Part shown: positions 11,440 through 22,763 of the stretch, in pieces
Layout of the letters: each line of letters begins with the position of its first letter
Numbering within the stretch: the first letter of the stretch is position 1
NCBI GenBank assembly: GCA_902806565.1
Contig: CADCXA010000010.1
Location: forward strand, 310,001-374,000
Source: Hypoxylon rubiginosum
Lineage: Eukaryota > Ascomycota > Sordariomycetes > Xylariales > Hypoxylaceae
Reading direction: 5' to 3'
DNA: 64,000 nt
Notes under the pieces: model-generated
What the model was told of the DNA's origin: nothing
Seen by the model: only the letters and a program-made list of their open reading frames with translations
The model's database searches: none
Position numbers and translations under genes: made by a program

Positions 11440-13390
11440 AGGGCGACGCAGCAAACCCGGTCGGTCGATTCTTCCCTCGACAAATCATCCCGCGGGATGA
11501 CTTTGCGGCAGGCTAAGAGGAGATATAGGAGAAGCTTATGGACAACCCCTCCTCGGGGAAGGCCGTCCTCCATTCCATGCATCGGCTCGAGTACGCAGCG
11601 TCCATGATCCGTCCCATCCGCAACGAAACACTTCCGGAACTACGAATCGGACACCGAGAACGCAGTACAAAGGCTGGTTGACGAGGTGTACGACAACCTG
11701 CCGCTGCAGGCTAGTCTCAGCATTCAGAGATTTGTAACGTTCGAGAGCTACACGAACGAACCTCGGTAACGATGCCGTCGATACTATCTCTACATCTGTC
11801 AAGCACATGTCCATCAGCCAAGACAGCGCCGGAGCAGCCGCGACGTCAGCCTCGAAGCCAGCCGTCCCAAAGGGCTTTCGTGGAGCGAAGAAGGGCAAGG
11901 ATGACTCCACCGACCAATTCTGCATATATCAGACCTCAGATGGTCGAGACGTCCCCATTTACGATCGAGTATAAGGCGCCGTATAAGCTGACGAGGGGCG
12001 AGGCAATGTAGTTACGGGTTCGGGCACCGAAATCCGACCGACACGCGACGTTATCAACCAAGACGGCGAAGGCTTCACCTTCGCCTCGAGGTCGCTCGCC
12101 GCCGCCGTCATCACTCAGCTATTCTCCTATATGATTACAAAAGCATTCAATACGACTACGTTTGTACCGGAGAGACCCTCATCTTCACGTTCCCGACAAT
12201 CCTTCTATCATATACTACTCCGTATGCGTGCCAAATCTAGATGTTTAAGACGACGACGAAAATAGGCTTCACCGTACTACCGTCGCTCAAGTGTTCGTTT
12301 TCGTCCTTCGGGCCTTCCGCACGCCGCCGCCACCAGAGTCCCGGCACGACCGCGCCGTCGCGAGCCTAGATACCTGCGTGGTGGAATACGACTAGGTGCG
12401 AAGAAAGATACCCGACTTGGCATGTAAGAAGACGCCCCGAGCATCACCTTATAAACCTTAGCGCTGGGAAATTTTCGCACATTCGCCAATACAGATACGA
12501 TCAGGCAGTCGTAAACTACCACAAGATAGCGTTGTCCATCGTGAAAGCGGAGATGATGACAGCAACGGCAACGAAGACACCCCCCCCCCTCCTCCTCTTT
12601 TCCTAGCTGATTTGTTCGTGCTTCGGGAAAGGAGCCGGCTACGACAAGCACAGTCAGCTGAAGACAGGGACAGCGATGACGTTGCAAAGATGAGACGTCA
12701 GACAATAAGGAGCAGCGCGTACCAGCAAATACTCGCATAGAGGACTAGCCGTATTGCATTCATAGATGCCTTTTCGGCCTTGCAAATGGGGATCCTGTAG
12801 ATTAGGAATGTCCGAATGCCGCCGACCATAGACGGCGGCGTCTAGACCCGCCAGAATTCCTGCGGCTCGTCCAGGCCCAGCTCGCCCAAAACCGCGGTCC
12901 CGAAGCCGACGCTGCGCCGCTCTATATGTCCAGAGCAATTAGATCGCTCTTCAAGGTGCGCTGTTAGCCTACGGCTGTCCTCTCGTCGCCAAGGGCGGGG
13001 AACGCGGTCATTTTGCGGGCCTGCGCCATGAGAATGAGATGTACAACCGACTTCAGTCTATCCAGGGAGTATGTCTCGGTACGATCGATCTGATATCCGA
13101 TATAACCTTATCATAACGACGGCAGCGTATTTGAAAGGTTTATATTTCTTAGCTGGGTCGTCCAGCCCTTGATCGAGGCAGCCAAGAAAGCAGTTATTGA
13201 AGTCCTCGTTATCGATGCCGTCGCTACCGCATTCGAGGCAATACACGCACGACAGGTCTTCCACGGTGATACCGAGCCACGGGACGTATTCTACGATATG
13301 CACAGTGGCATCCCTATGATCGTGGACTTTGATTCGATCAGTCTTGATCGAAAGAGGAAGCACGGTATGTCACGGCAGAAGAATAGGTAG
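11440..13390 (+). pseudogene. Decayed paralogue of the ExK/kinase-like gene at 50216-52840
   Basis: Scattered plus-strand segments in several frames match the intact minus-strand protein at 50216-52840 in the same order. TIEYKAPYKL (about 11970) matches AIEYKPPHKL; ATSEIRP-type sequence then RDVIN, then AAAVITQLFSYM (about 12100) matches ITTAVITQAYSSM; DADAAPLYMS then SLFKVR (about 12900) matches DADATPLHLS then SLFKVR; LQSIQGV matches LRPIQGV; AVATAFEAIHARQVFHGD, then IPMIVDFD (13208-13330), matches IATAFQAVHAQQILHCD, then KPMVIDFE. Upstream, EVYDNLPLQ and FVTFESYTNE (11680-11770) probably belong to it too. Numerous stops and frameshifts make it clearly dead. The conserved EYK and the catalytic-loop equivalents survive as recognisable text. 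Confidence 0.75.
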
Positions 13391-13907
13391 AGATTATTTC
13401 ACGACGGGAGAAGCAGTCTATCATAGCAAGCGTTCGCCACTATCTAGACAATTTATAATCCGTCATTGAGTATCCCAGTGCGCAAACATGTTTCATCCTT
13501 CCATAGTAAACCTCCTAGTAATCAATTTCTAAACATATCACAACCGTCGTCGCATGTACGGGTTTAGACAGACGATGAGCTGCCTAACTAACCTGACTCA
13601 CAGGTCTGGTGAGCAAGAAATAGCCAATGGCCGGTAACGGGAGGAGACAAACGGCCGTTACTTCGCCAGATTCAGCCAGTCAAGCAGAACTTCGAAAGAC
13701 GTTTATAAACGGCTGCAGCTCGTCGATATCTGTGGCACCGTGCGCCTTGTGAGCTTTTTCTCCAGACGTTATTCTATTTCACCTCATACTCGTCGCTACT
13801 TTTACACTAAGATTCGTTCAAGCTCTGGCCTATTTATAATACACCTACGCACATCCAATGGGATGCTTTAAAAGGAACGGAGACCAATAACCTAGCAAGG
13901 CAGCGAC

Positions 13908-14332
13908 ATGGATGCCCTCGGCACCACCACGAGCATAATCGTCGCTATTGATTTATCTAGCAAGGTAGTGCAATCTAACAGCGCAGCTATCGGCGCGAAG
14001 CAAGAATGGAAGCGACTCCGTGCTAACATACAAGCATGCTACGCCATTCATGAATCCCTCAAAGAGAATGCGGACAACTCGAAGACAAATCATTACCAGA
14101 GAAGGTCAAAGCACTCGAGGCACCCGACGCACCATTGGGCCAATTCTGGGTCGCGTTAAGTACCGTTCATGCCAAACTCTAGCCGAGGGGCGGGCTGAAG
14201 AAGACAGTAGCGGCCCTGCATTGGCACTTTCAAGACAAAAAGTTGGATGAGACATTAACTTGATCGACCGCGAAAAGAGCCTACTGATCTTAGCCCTATC
14301 GAACAAAATGATCCAATGTATCAAGATAACTT
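13908..14332 (+). pseudogene. Relic of an NLR/STAND-type N-terminal domain
   Basis: Starts MDALGTTTSIIVAIDLSSKV, the hallmark opening (MDPLSxxASIIAVxxLS-like) of the helical N-terminal domain of many fungal NLR/STAND proteins. It continues through three frames: KEWKRLRANIQ-like helix, then EKVKALEAPDAP and FWVALSTVHAKL, a TAG, LKKTVAALHWHFQDKKLDE, a TGA, then IDREKSLLILALSNKM. That order is typical of the family (small helix, ALxWPF-like segment, ER.K..L.LAL). The gene stops here: no NACHT/NB-ARC or repeat domain follows. Two frameshifts and at least two stops. Family assignment is from remembered consensus, not a search. Confidence 0.5.
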
Positions 14333-15495
14333 TTCCTGCTATTCCTGCTACAGCCGATTACATACGTACATACCTAGGTACATATGTAGGTTAGGAGGTA
14401 CCTAATCACCCCACACCGTGAAGCTGCTCATCCCAATTAGGAAATTGAATATGGCTTTGATTGGCTAGTGAGCTAAATACCTTAGGTACATGTAGGTACG
14501 CTATGAGATCAGCTACGCCCCTCCCTACTAACCTAAATACCTACCTAAGCCAGTATTTAATGCTGTTAAATAAAATTCAGTTGCTGCCTACCCTAGGGCA
14601 ACCTCCGGTTTAATTTGATCTTAAAACAATCGTCTAATCAGAGCCTCTGGCCTCGGGTGTAAGGACGAGGATTCGTTTGCGGCGTACTCATGGCGTCACA
14701 TGTCTGATCTTAACAGCACCGGCTCTACCCCCGATCGCTTTGGGCTCTGCGCTCAAACCAAGCAATACGGGCCTTTGGGCCAATATTTCAGGGTTGCTTT
14801 GGGTAACTAACCAATTCTAGTAAAAAACGCTGCGTGCCGGAATTTTCTTCCCGACTCGTTTGCTTCCTAGAGCGTTTGTGTACTACCTATAACACCGACA
14901 AGCGGAAAGATGGAGCTTGCAAAATGCACAATCTTGTCCACTCTTGCTATAGTCCAGGAAGGACAACGATAGGTACCTAACCCCTAGTCTCCGTTTAAGT
15001 TCTCGATATCCCAAAATGCAGTGGCCTAGAACGAATTAACACACGAAATGACCGAAACATATCTTTTTGTCTTGTGATGGAACCATGATAAGACAACACC
15101 TAGCTATACTAAAAAGACGCAGACACCAACGTCACATCCCGACAAGCATACCTAAGGTAGGTAGGTATCCACAAGAAGGCAGATGAACGAAAGGCCAGAA
15201 ACTCTGGATGACGGCTTAATAGCTCAGATGCCTTATGCCGCAAGGTGCGGATACTGACCTAAAAAGGTGAGTCATCATGCGTTAAGCAGTGGAATTGCTT
15301 CATCTAGAAGCTTCTGGGAGGGCTTCCTATCAACTAAATATGAACAGCTCTCCGCAGATGAAATTGTCTTGTAGTCTACAGCCGCCTCAACTTCTATCCT
15401 ATCTCCGGCTTATAGCCTTGTGCCAGCATCTAGCCTCTACCAACACTTTAGAATCATGAATTTTAACTACAAATCACTACTCCCATTCTGAGATA
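14333..15495. other. Intergenic
   Basis: No gene seen. AGGTAC-type short repeats at 14360-14405 and 14480-14550. Another CCAAT-type motif (TTGATTGGCTAG) near 14458. The last 300 bases presumably contain the promoter of the 15496 gene. Confidence 0.4.
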
Positions 15496-16411
15496 ATGGG
15501 TTCGGCCATCTCTGCCATTGAGCCTAATAATGATCCTACTCCGAAGGGAACCAAGCACAGCAAACCTCTTACAGGTACCGGAGCTGGATGGGAGGAAGAA
15601 GACCTGACCGTTGCCCGGGCAAACAGAAATGAACAAGCACGACTCAATCTCCTGGCAGAGGAACAGATGCGCGACCTTGAGTTGCCTGATGCGTTAAGAG
15701 ACGAGATACGGTCGTACATACAAAACCTGATGGGAGCGAACGTCGATAGGATAATAAAAGCAGCGGAACGCCTCGACATTACATCATTATCAGAGCTCAA
15801 GAGTGAGCTAATCAGTGCCATCCTTATAGCATTGCGAGATCGCCATGCTCAGGATGGATATGTACCCGACGTAGCCACACACGTCTCGTCAAAGGGGAAG
15901 CAGAAGGAAGTAAGCCATGTTTGATCTTTTCCGATGTCCGCTAGCATACAACGCTAACGACAATCCTAACAAGCTCCCGAGGGCTTCCAGCTCGCCAATG
16001 GCCTCGACATCCATGACAATCCCGAACCATAAACTTGACGACTGGAACATAGGAGCTCCCGCTGCTTGGCATGCTAGACCCGATAACAGGTCGCGCGAGG
16101 AGGAGATAAATTATCCTACCATCAAATTCGCGAAGAGGATAACTACGCAATTTCCACCAGAACTCACCAGCAATGAAGAAGACGCACAGGCAAGAAGAGA
16201 AGTAATGGCAGGCATTGGCTCCCGGTTGGTGCATACAATTTATCATCTCGAATTGTATGCAGAGTCTCTGGCACAGATGGCGAGACAGCATGACGCCATG
16301 CAGCAGGTGCTAGGCAACTTGGAAGATTCCATCAAGATGTTGAAAGGATGTCGAATTAATATGATGATGGTGCTGGATCGAATATCTGAATTAGAAGAAC
16401 GGGATCAGTGA
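15496..16411 (+). CDS. Two-exon orphan protein, 283 aa
   Basis: Two overlapping open stretches join through a 64-nt intron: exon 1 is 15496-15909, intron 15910-15973 (GTAAGC donor, GCTAAC branch at 15953-15958, CAAG acceptor) and exon 2 is 15974-16411. A longer alternative acceptor at 15990 would run into a TAA, so the shorter is chosen. Exon 1 encodes helices such as RLNLLAEEQMRDLELPDAL and ADRIIKAAERLDITSL-like repeats and a KGKQKE basic end. Exon 2 has a helical, Met-rich C-terminus with ELYAESLAQMARQHDAMQQ and ISELEERDQ. No catalytic motif, signal peptide or membrane span. The start is the first ATG, after an in-frame stop just upstream. Function unknown; family not recognised. Confidence 0.65.
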
Positions 16412-17350
16412 GATAACTAGGTTGCAGGACAGGCTGGGCTTTTTCTTACCTAATGACTTTCTTGTTATGTCTTGTGGGAGGTTGAAATCTGATAGATAGA
16501 CCCGAGAATGACAATTGAAGGGCTCTGCTCGCGTTTCCGTAGACCACTCCGTTGCATGACACTCGTCTTCTCACGTCTCAAGTAACGCCTACTGGAATAT
16601 ATAGTATGTAATTCAGTGTTATGCGCATTATTTGGTGTCCTAGTTATTAAAGTGATGGAAGTGACCCTGCTTCGTACCTTGGTATACATTTACTTTCTAA
16701 GTAAAAAGTACACTGCAAGTATATGTTATTGGGCTGATGCGTATGGAGATGTTCTGGAGATACTCATCAACTGTCTGGCTGGTCGTAGTCTACGTTCCTA
16801 CCTCGAAATTCTCGAGACAATCCTTCTTCGTGTACTTAGCGCTCGTCAGATTCTTCAGCGCGCCTTCCTCCGAGCTCAGAGAACTAATGATTCAGCTAAC
16901 CACTAAGCCAACACTCGTCCTCTGTATACATGTAGCTCATGTAGTTGTGCTTTGCTCTTCTTTGCTCTTGCTTTGTTGAGCGTCGACGAACGAGATAGCC
17001 GATCGGAAATTCCTGATTTAAATCCCGTCCTGCCGCCTTCCTAGACCCACATAGCCCCGCGGACTTTCAAGTCTTATATCAATACACAATGCAGCTTTCA
17101 AAGAATGCAACTAGTATTCATGAATTCGCTAGATTCTGAGCTTCAAATTGATACCCATCAATAGTCAATGCATGATTTGGATGCAAAGCTATATGCAAAG
17201 AATGACAGTCCGGACAGTCCGGAGTACTGTAGTCACGTGATGATACCCTTAAGCATGCAGGTTGACTAGGTAGCTGCAGATATGTTGGCCAATGGACTTC
17301 TAGAGTTCTTCCGCTTTTGGCAATTAAATCCCTAGAACCCCGTAGCTGGG
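16412..17350. other. Intergenic
   Basis: A 96-codon frame at 16616-16906 has a hydrophobic start but ordinary non-coding composition, and I do not support it as a gene. Nothing else recognisable. Confidence 0.35.
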
Positions 17351-17490
17351 AACCTTTTTCTTTGCCATTCCATCGCTATAGGTCTGGGAAAGGTGTAAGT
17401 GGTATAGAAAGGGTAGAACGAGCTCTATTAAGCGATACTATTATTAAATATTTTACGCAATAGTGAAGTAGCTCAATTGATTTTAAGGTA
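17351..17490 (+). repeat. Dispersed repeat, copy 2
   Basis: Shares CTTTGCCATTCCATCGC, an AAGGTGTAA block, GAGCTCTATTAAGCGA and CAATTGATTTTA with copy 1 (4626-4770), in the same order and strand. No hairpin terminus found here; the copy is truncated or diverged downstream. Confidence 0.5.
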
Positions 17491-17766
17491 AGGGAGATTT
17501 AGGTCAGGGCTCTAGGCTCCAGGTAGGGAAGGCAGTATAGCATGGCAGAATTATGAAAAGGGGCACTACTGCCACTACCACCATCGCTACCAGAATGAAG
17601 CTAGGCCAGTTCTAAGGCTCTGATTGGCCGCTGAAATTGTGGCAGTGACTTGAAGTTGGTGTCTTTTGAATGTGCTTAGGAGGTACCTGAAGTTGATTTC
17701 TAGCACCTAGCCTACCTGAAAGCTCCACCATTGTTCAACGGTTCGCGCAGCACAACATACCATATT

Positions 17767-18135
17767 ATGCCTGCTATATCATACATAGCTGGAAAATGTT
17801 GGCACGAAGACGAGGGGAGAGAATCAAATCCTAACCATCCATTTTCCTCGACTCCCGATCCAGATACTCGCATCGTCATACCGACCGATAGTATCCTGCG
17901 CGACGCCCAATATTGGTTCCAAGTTCCAGAGATTATAACAAACTTCGGTACTGATATTATTGATGATATATTCGCCGGTTCTCCGTACGATGTAAGCCCG
18001 TATCCGATTGTCCTAACCTTCACACACTGGGACTTCCCCAAAGATATTCCTAAGCCCTGGAAGGAAGTGTCGATTTCACCCCGGGCCGCTAATGTAGTTA
18101 CCTCAGCCTCCCGTCGGATAGTACTAGACGTATAA
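17767..18135 (+). CDS. Hypothetical reading frame, about 122 aa, possibly a gene fragment
   Basis: Open frame whose first ATG is at 17767; the frame is open from 17731. It has credible protein character: YIAGKCWHEDEGRESNPNHP, SILRDAQYWFQVPEII, PYPIVLTFTHWDFPKDIP, ending ASRRIVLDV before TAA. No signal peptide or known motif. It could be a terminal exon of a larger gene whose 5' part has been lost, since no convincing promoter or upstream exon is seen. I do not recognise the family. Confidence 0.35.
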   Translation: MPAISYIAGKCWHEDEGRESNPNHPFSSTPDPDTRIVIPTDSILRDAQYWFQVPEIITNFGTDIIDDIFAGSPYDVSPYPIVLTFTHWDFPKDIPKPWKEVSISPRAANVVTSASRRIVLDV

Positions 18136-18354
18136 CCTTAAATTAACGTCAACTCTTCAGGCACTACCTAGGTATGTACTATAAGGTAGGTATGACAGTA
18201 TGCGCTGTAACTTATTGTAATTATACCTAGCGGAGCTCAGCACTAAGCTCCCTAGCAGGCTAAGGGTTAGGTGGGTTTTGACACCTGGCCAGGATATGAC
18301 CCCTGGAAAACACCTGACCTTTTACCACATATCTAGCCCATTCCTAAGTACAGG

Positions 18355-18430
18355 TATTTATAATTCAATTATATTTTAATTGCAATTGCAGTTCAATTTT
18401 AATTTCAATTTAATTGTAATTGTTATCTAT
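18355..18430. repeat. Low-complexity CAATT/AATTG tract
   Basis: About 75 bp of alternating CAATT, AATTTT and AATTG units. It is followed (18460-18535) by degenerate repeats of GTTGAGC/GCTGAGC. Confidence 0.55.
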
Positions 18431-18852
18431 CGATTCTAGTACGTATTTGGGTATACGCGAAGCCGTTGTTGAGCCATTGCTGAGCTACGGTTGAGTCGTT
18501 GTTGAGCTATAGCCGAGCTACAAGCTTTGAGCCGCCGTAGCTAATATTCAATCAATACTCTTAGATATTGTAATTCTTATTTGCTTATTACTGCTTTCTG
18601 TATTTATAATTATTTATAGATATATAGGGTATATTCAAATGGTAGAAGGAGCTTGATAGGGGCCTAGAGCTGGCTAGGGCTAGCACTAAGGTCCCTGTAT
18701 TATAAGGCATATGGATCTCTGATAGCTCACTCTGCCTAAAGTACCTAGGTATGTAGATAAGATGTATATGCACTAACCAGGCTATTGGGTGCCATGGGAA
18801 CTTCCCTAAATTACGTTGGTGGCTTCGTCTTGTTCATCTGACTGCCCATGAT

Positions 18853-18880
18853 TTGTTCGTTTGTTCGTTTGTTCGTTTGT
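18853..18880. repeat. Microsatellite, TTGTTCGT unit
   Basis: Three and a half uninterrupted copies of the 8-mer TTGTTCGT, about 460 bp upstream of the Myb-like gene start. Confidence 0.85.
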
Positions 18881-19338
18881 GCTCTTATGTTTGCTTGTTT
18901 CCCCCTCTCGTTCTCACATTCCCAAACCCGTTAACCCAATCAACGCCTATCATTTCTCCGCTAACAATTATCATCACAAGCATTGCCGACGACAAGCCTG
19001 GGATTGATTTGTGATACTAGACGGCCCCCTGTATCCTGCGTTCAGAAGTGGAAACATGATGCTGATTGCATTTCTGCGACACAGACCCCAACTGTTTGAA
19101 GCCGGTGTCATTGATTCCCCTCCTCCTAGCAGAGTTAATAAACCAGCAGATCCCGGAGGATTATTTCTTTGACGCTCCACAGCTCTTGTATAATCCATTT
19201 GGCAGGCACCTTCTGAAGCATTTGGATTTCTGAGATATTAAATCACGATATTGGAATCATCAAGACACCAATCCACCCTGCTCGCCTCAATCGCACACCC
19301 ATTTGTTGTACATCTTTACCCTGAGGCCGCCTAACGAA

Positions 19339-19723
19339 ATGGCATCCAACGTCGCAACAATTACTCACCAAGATATGATGGCTCTCGCCAAGCTCTGGGA
19401 ATGCTTTGATGCGAAGCCACAGGTACGTGTTCTCTATCCAGATCCCTCACTTTCATTATTATTATTGTGGTCTCATACTAATGTGGATTCAGGTCAACTG
19501 GGAGAAGGTTGCCGCTAAGGCCGGCTTCAAGGACGCTGCCGCAGCTAGAGCCCACTACGAGAGATTCCTCGGCGACGGCCAAGTTTCTAGTATTACTTCT
19601 GACGCCTCTCTAAAAAAGGCTGAGATGTTCTATGATGCTGAGTCTCCTGTGCGAGCTAAGAAGTCTGTTAAACGCCGCGGCTTCTGGGATGACAGTGGGA
19701 ATCTGAATGACGGCGAGCTGTAA
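19339..19723 (+). CDS. Small Myb/SANT-like DNA-binding protein, one intron, 104 aa
   Basis: Exon 1 is 19339-19422, intron 19423-19492 (70 nt, GTACGT donor, ACTAAT branch, TCAG acceptor) and exon 2 is 19493-19723; the join is in phase. The protein begins with a single Myb/SANT-like three-helix unit (residues about 10-55: MALAKLWECFDAKPQ, VNWEKVAAKAGFKDAAAA, RAHYERFLG), with the tryptophans at the expected helix positions. A short linker and a basic tail (RAKKSVKRRGFWDD) follow. Small proteins of this plan are common in filamentous ascomycetes and are presumed nuclear DNA-binding factors; specific targets are unknown. It is single-copy in the window, undamaged, and is the most ordinary-looking gene here. 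The upstream ATG at 19303 is less likely because the peptide before 19339 is unconserved in character. Confidence 0.8.
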
Positions 19724-20603
19724 CCAATTTGGTCGCTAGGAATAGTTCACAGATACCTCATCGAGGTGACGGATGAATACTGCAATAGATCAACATGTAC
19801 CTAATGGGGATTAGCCGCCATTCTCTTTAATAACAATTTGTGTCTTGACCCACGTTCCATGTCTTCAATCCCTTTTGGCACGTCGACCTCCCGACCTAAA
19901 TCTAGTGCTCTCTGCGGTTCCGGGCGCATTTGACATGTCATATTTACGAACCGTTATCTCACTTCTCCCTCCGAGGGATACATTCGTTCTCCAGGACGAC
20001 ATGGGTGTATGGCGGTGGTCCTAGCAGCTAAACTAAGCTTTTCCTGCACGACGGCATCGGTTGAAATGTCGAGCCTAGATGAATGACTAGGTCGATAGGT
20101 TGCACTTCCATATCTGTGGTTCTGTCCTGCCCGTTTGATAGGCCCAAAGCTCGCGTAGATGCGATCCAGCTTAGCAGCAAAACTTCCCACCTACATTTGT
20201 ACTAATAAGCTCATTAGCGAAGGTCATCATACGTCATTAGGGTTCGCTGCCGCTAACATATCATACCCCTCTCAAACTAAGGTCCTCTCCCCAGGCGCCT
20301 CAGGACATACATAGAACTTCAACTTTTAGATAGAAGAGCAACCATATACAACTTTTATTATTTACTAATTGCCTACCTCTTTATTTCGAAGGGCTGGAAT
20401 TCTATTACACGAGCTGCGCGCTGACGGGGCAACAAGGAAGCATGACGCAACAAGGGACTATCTACCTCATAAATTTCTCGTCTATTATAAGCTAGGGTAT
20501 CAGATTCAACATATGTTATGCATTCTACTCCCTCATACATATTACCAGGTACATCCCATCTATACGCGGTGCTACCCACACAACCACAGCAGCCTAACTC
20601 ACC
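19724..20603. other. Intergenic
   Basis: No supportable gene. Short frames at 19954-20190 (minus) and 20369-20653 (plus) overlap low-complexity or hairpin sequence and lack conserved character. Confidence 0.35.
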
Positions 20604-20636
20604 TACTTGCGCAGGTGTTTTCAACCCGCGCAAGTA
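20604..20636. repeat. Hairpin with shared terminus (copy 1)
   Basis: A perfect 9-bp stem, TACTTGCGC (20604-20612) with GCGCAAGTA (20628-20636), and a 15-nt loop. The 3' arm together with the preceding TTCAACCC recurs in reverse orientation at 26711-26743 and 60146-60265, always ending at the same AAGTA and then diverging. Confidence 0.6.
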
Positions 20637-21200
20637 CCTACACTGCTACATAGCAAATATATGGACGTGATAGGTGTCACATACATGTATATGAGGTAGA
20701 TACATATGTATATAGTACATACATGTACCTTATAATGTAGGTAACATTTCACAAAGTGCAGCCAGGCTACGCCAAGCTCGCTTCTTATCCCTCCTACCCC
20801 TACGGCACATCATCAGTGCCTTTGATGCGACACCGACGGACCACCCGACATTTTGGAAATGGATACACCCCTACGTACTTGTACATACATATAAGATATA
20901 TGCATACTTGGGTGCGGCTGGTGCCCATTCGTCCACCTAGGTACCTAGTCTAGAGTCTAGCGGGTTCCACGTAGACTGCACTAGGATGATGATGTGCGAC
21001 AGCCCGCGCAAATATCCATCCCAGGCATGTGCTTCCTCTCATATCAAGTCTTCGTTATCAAGTCTTCGTTATTTCATTAGTCAAGCCACAAATCCGCGAG
21101 CCAATCAAATGCTTAGAATCGCCCGCACTTTCGTATTCTTTTCGCTCTCACGCTTCTGCACCTGCTTCAATTATGATGCAACCTGGCTCAAAAGGCCATG

Positions 21201-21330
21201 CAAAACAAGCTCTATACAATGATGTAAATTATCAAGCTTTTTATCAAGAATTAGAATTGGTATTGTGTTGCGAAAAAAGATTCGTCGGCCGTGCGTTGCG
21301 CGGTGGCTAAGGAGGCTGAGAAGCCAATTT
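21201..21330 (+). repeat. Dispersed repeat, copy 3
   Basis: Matches copy 1 in AACAAGCTCTAT (21204-21215), then a diverged middle, then GATTCGTCGG and TGCGTTG...GGCTA (21279-21309) against GGTTCATCGG and TGCGTTG...GGCTA (4776-4806). It lies just before Helitron B. Confidence 0.5.
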
Positions 21331-21387
21331 GTAGGGCTACGCTTACGCTATTGATCGACGCCTTCCTGTCCCATAAGCTCTTGATCA

Positions 21388-21580
21388 ACACCATCTCCTG
21401 TAAATCCCCCTTTATAATTATTTGGTTGCATGGTTATTATCTTACGGGCTTGAGCGCCCTTGGACGGTCCCGATTGGCACCTTCTCCTGTTAATCCCCTG
21501 TATATTATTTGGTTATGGTTGTTGTTTTGCACTCTTGAACGATCCCGTATGGTCCCCACCAGCACCGCCTCCCGTAAAAA
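21388..21580. repeat. Imperfect tandem repeat, two to three units of about 80-90 bp
   Basis: Units begin CACCATCTCCTGTAAATCCCC (21388), CACCTTCTCCTGTTAATCCCC (21478) and a partial CACCGCCTCCCGTAAA (21563). Each contains TATTTGGTT and ends near a CTTGARCG-like motif followed by GGTCCCG or GATCCCG. This may be the 5' region of Helitron B. Confidence 0.5.
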
Positions 21581-21589
21581 TATCTCTTA

Positions 21590-22440
21590 GTGACTTTCGA
21601 GACCGAGAGGTATCTACCAATTATGATGCGAGTCAGGCAGGTAGACACCGATAACGTCCGGTTCGCGGAATGGCTTCGTAAGATATCTTGCAGTCCCGAT
21701 CGAGACGGAATCACCCCGTTGCTGGACACCGCGAAGACGTTCGAGCGCGGTCGGGACCTGTATATCCACGTGTTTCCTCTGGCACTCCTAAGCGTAGCCA
21801 ATCATGATTTCACTGTTTTTGCTACTAGGTCTATCCTCGGGATGTCCCTGGCGGTGCTAAACTATACCAACCAGTAGATAATTATCTCCATACAAAGGAC
21901 GCAAGTTTCCATCAGCCACCAATAGAGATCATACAGTCCCTACGGCCGGGCGGGATGCCTCCGGCGAAATTATACTTAAAATTCGGCGCGCCTATTATGC
22001 TCTTGCGTAATCTCGACCCGGATGAGGGTCTCTGTAACGGAACGCGGCTGGTAGTGATCTGGCTCGGAAGGTATAGCATTAAAGTGAAAGTGCTCGGGGG
22101 GGACTTTAACGGTAGGGTTCATATTATTCCTAAGGTGAAGTTGATCCAGGACGATAGCGATCAGCCATTCCCGTGGTCCAGATGGCAGTTTCCGGTCTCG
22201 ACCTGTTTCGCAATGACTATAAATAAAACGCAAGGGTAATTTTTCGACGTTATCGGTATTGATATGCGGTTTCCGGTCTTCACTCATGGTTAATTCTATG
22301 TGGCTATGTCCAGGGTACGAAGTATTTAAGGTCTGGGAATCTTGAAGCCGCCGGGACCGAACGATAACATTCGTAATATAGTATACCCCGAAATCTTCCA
22401 GAAGTTAGAGAACGGCAACGATAAATAGTCGTTAGGGACC
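21590..22440 (+). pseudogene. Helitron B helicase C-terminal region, broken
   Basis: Pif1-type helicase C-terminal half in two frames. 21600-21860 has RFAEWLRKIS-like and DRDGITPLLD segments. 21955-22239 has PPAKLYLKFGAPIMLLRNL, GLCNGTRLVV, NGRVHIIPKV, PFPWSRWQFPVS and MTINKTQG, the motif V/VI area used for DNA-stimulated ATP hydrolysis. After MTINKTQG comes TAA (22237-22239), then FFDVIGIDMRFPVFTHG, a second TAA (22291) and FYVAMSRV. In the family both stop positions are normally Gln (KTQGQ, HGQ), so CAA-to-TAA changes explain them. The type differs from Helitron A, which shares no close wording in this region. Confidence 0.75.
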
Positions 22441-22763
22441 GGCAAGAAAATAGTAGAGGATTGTTACACACAAAAAAAGGTATTTATCAAAAATTTAAAT
22501 TCAGGGGTATCTAACGCAACGCCGTTATTTATAAAAGTTCAACGCCAATCGGCGTCGGTAAGGATCGTTAGGTCCGCACAAGTGGTATATATCCCCTTTA
22601 CCCCGGACCGAAAACCTAACCAGATTTTAGGAATCTTCCCAATTGAGACCATATTCTTATAAATTCCCGTGAACGCCGCCGATTGAGACCGTAAGGGAAA
22701 AGCTAATAGCTTTGTAGTAATTTTAGACCGTAAGATGGCGGTCGGGAGTAAGAGCGCTTTATC

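Noticed and set aside
12277..12938. Minus-strand frames of 153 and 94 codons
   Set aside because: They are shadows of the plus-strand kinase-like pseudogene, whose similarity to 50216-52840 runs through the same bases.
16616..16906. Small hydrophobic protein gene
   Set aside because: No splice signals, no conserved character and ordinary non-coding composition.
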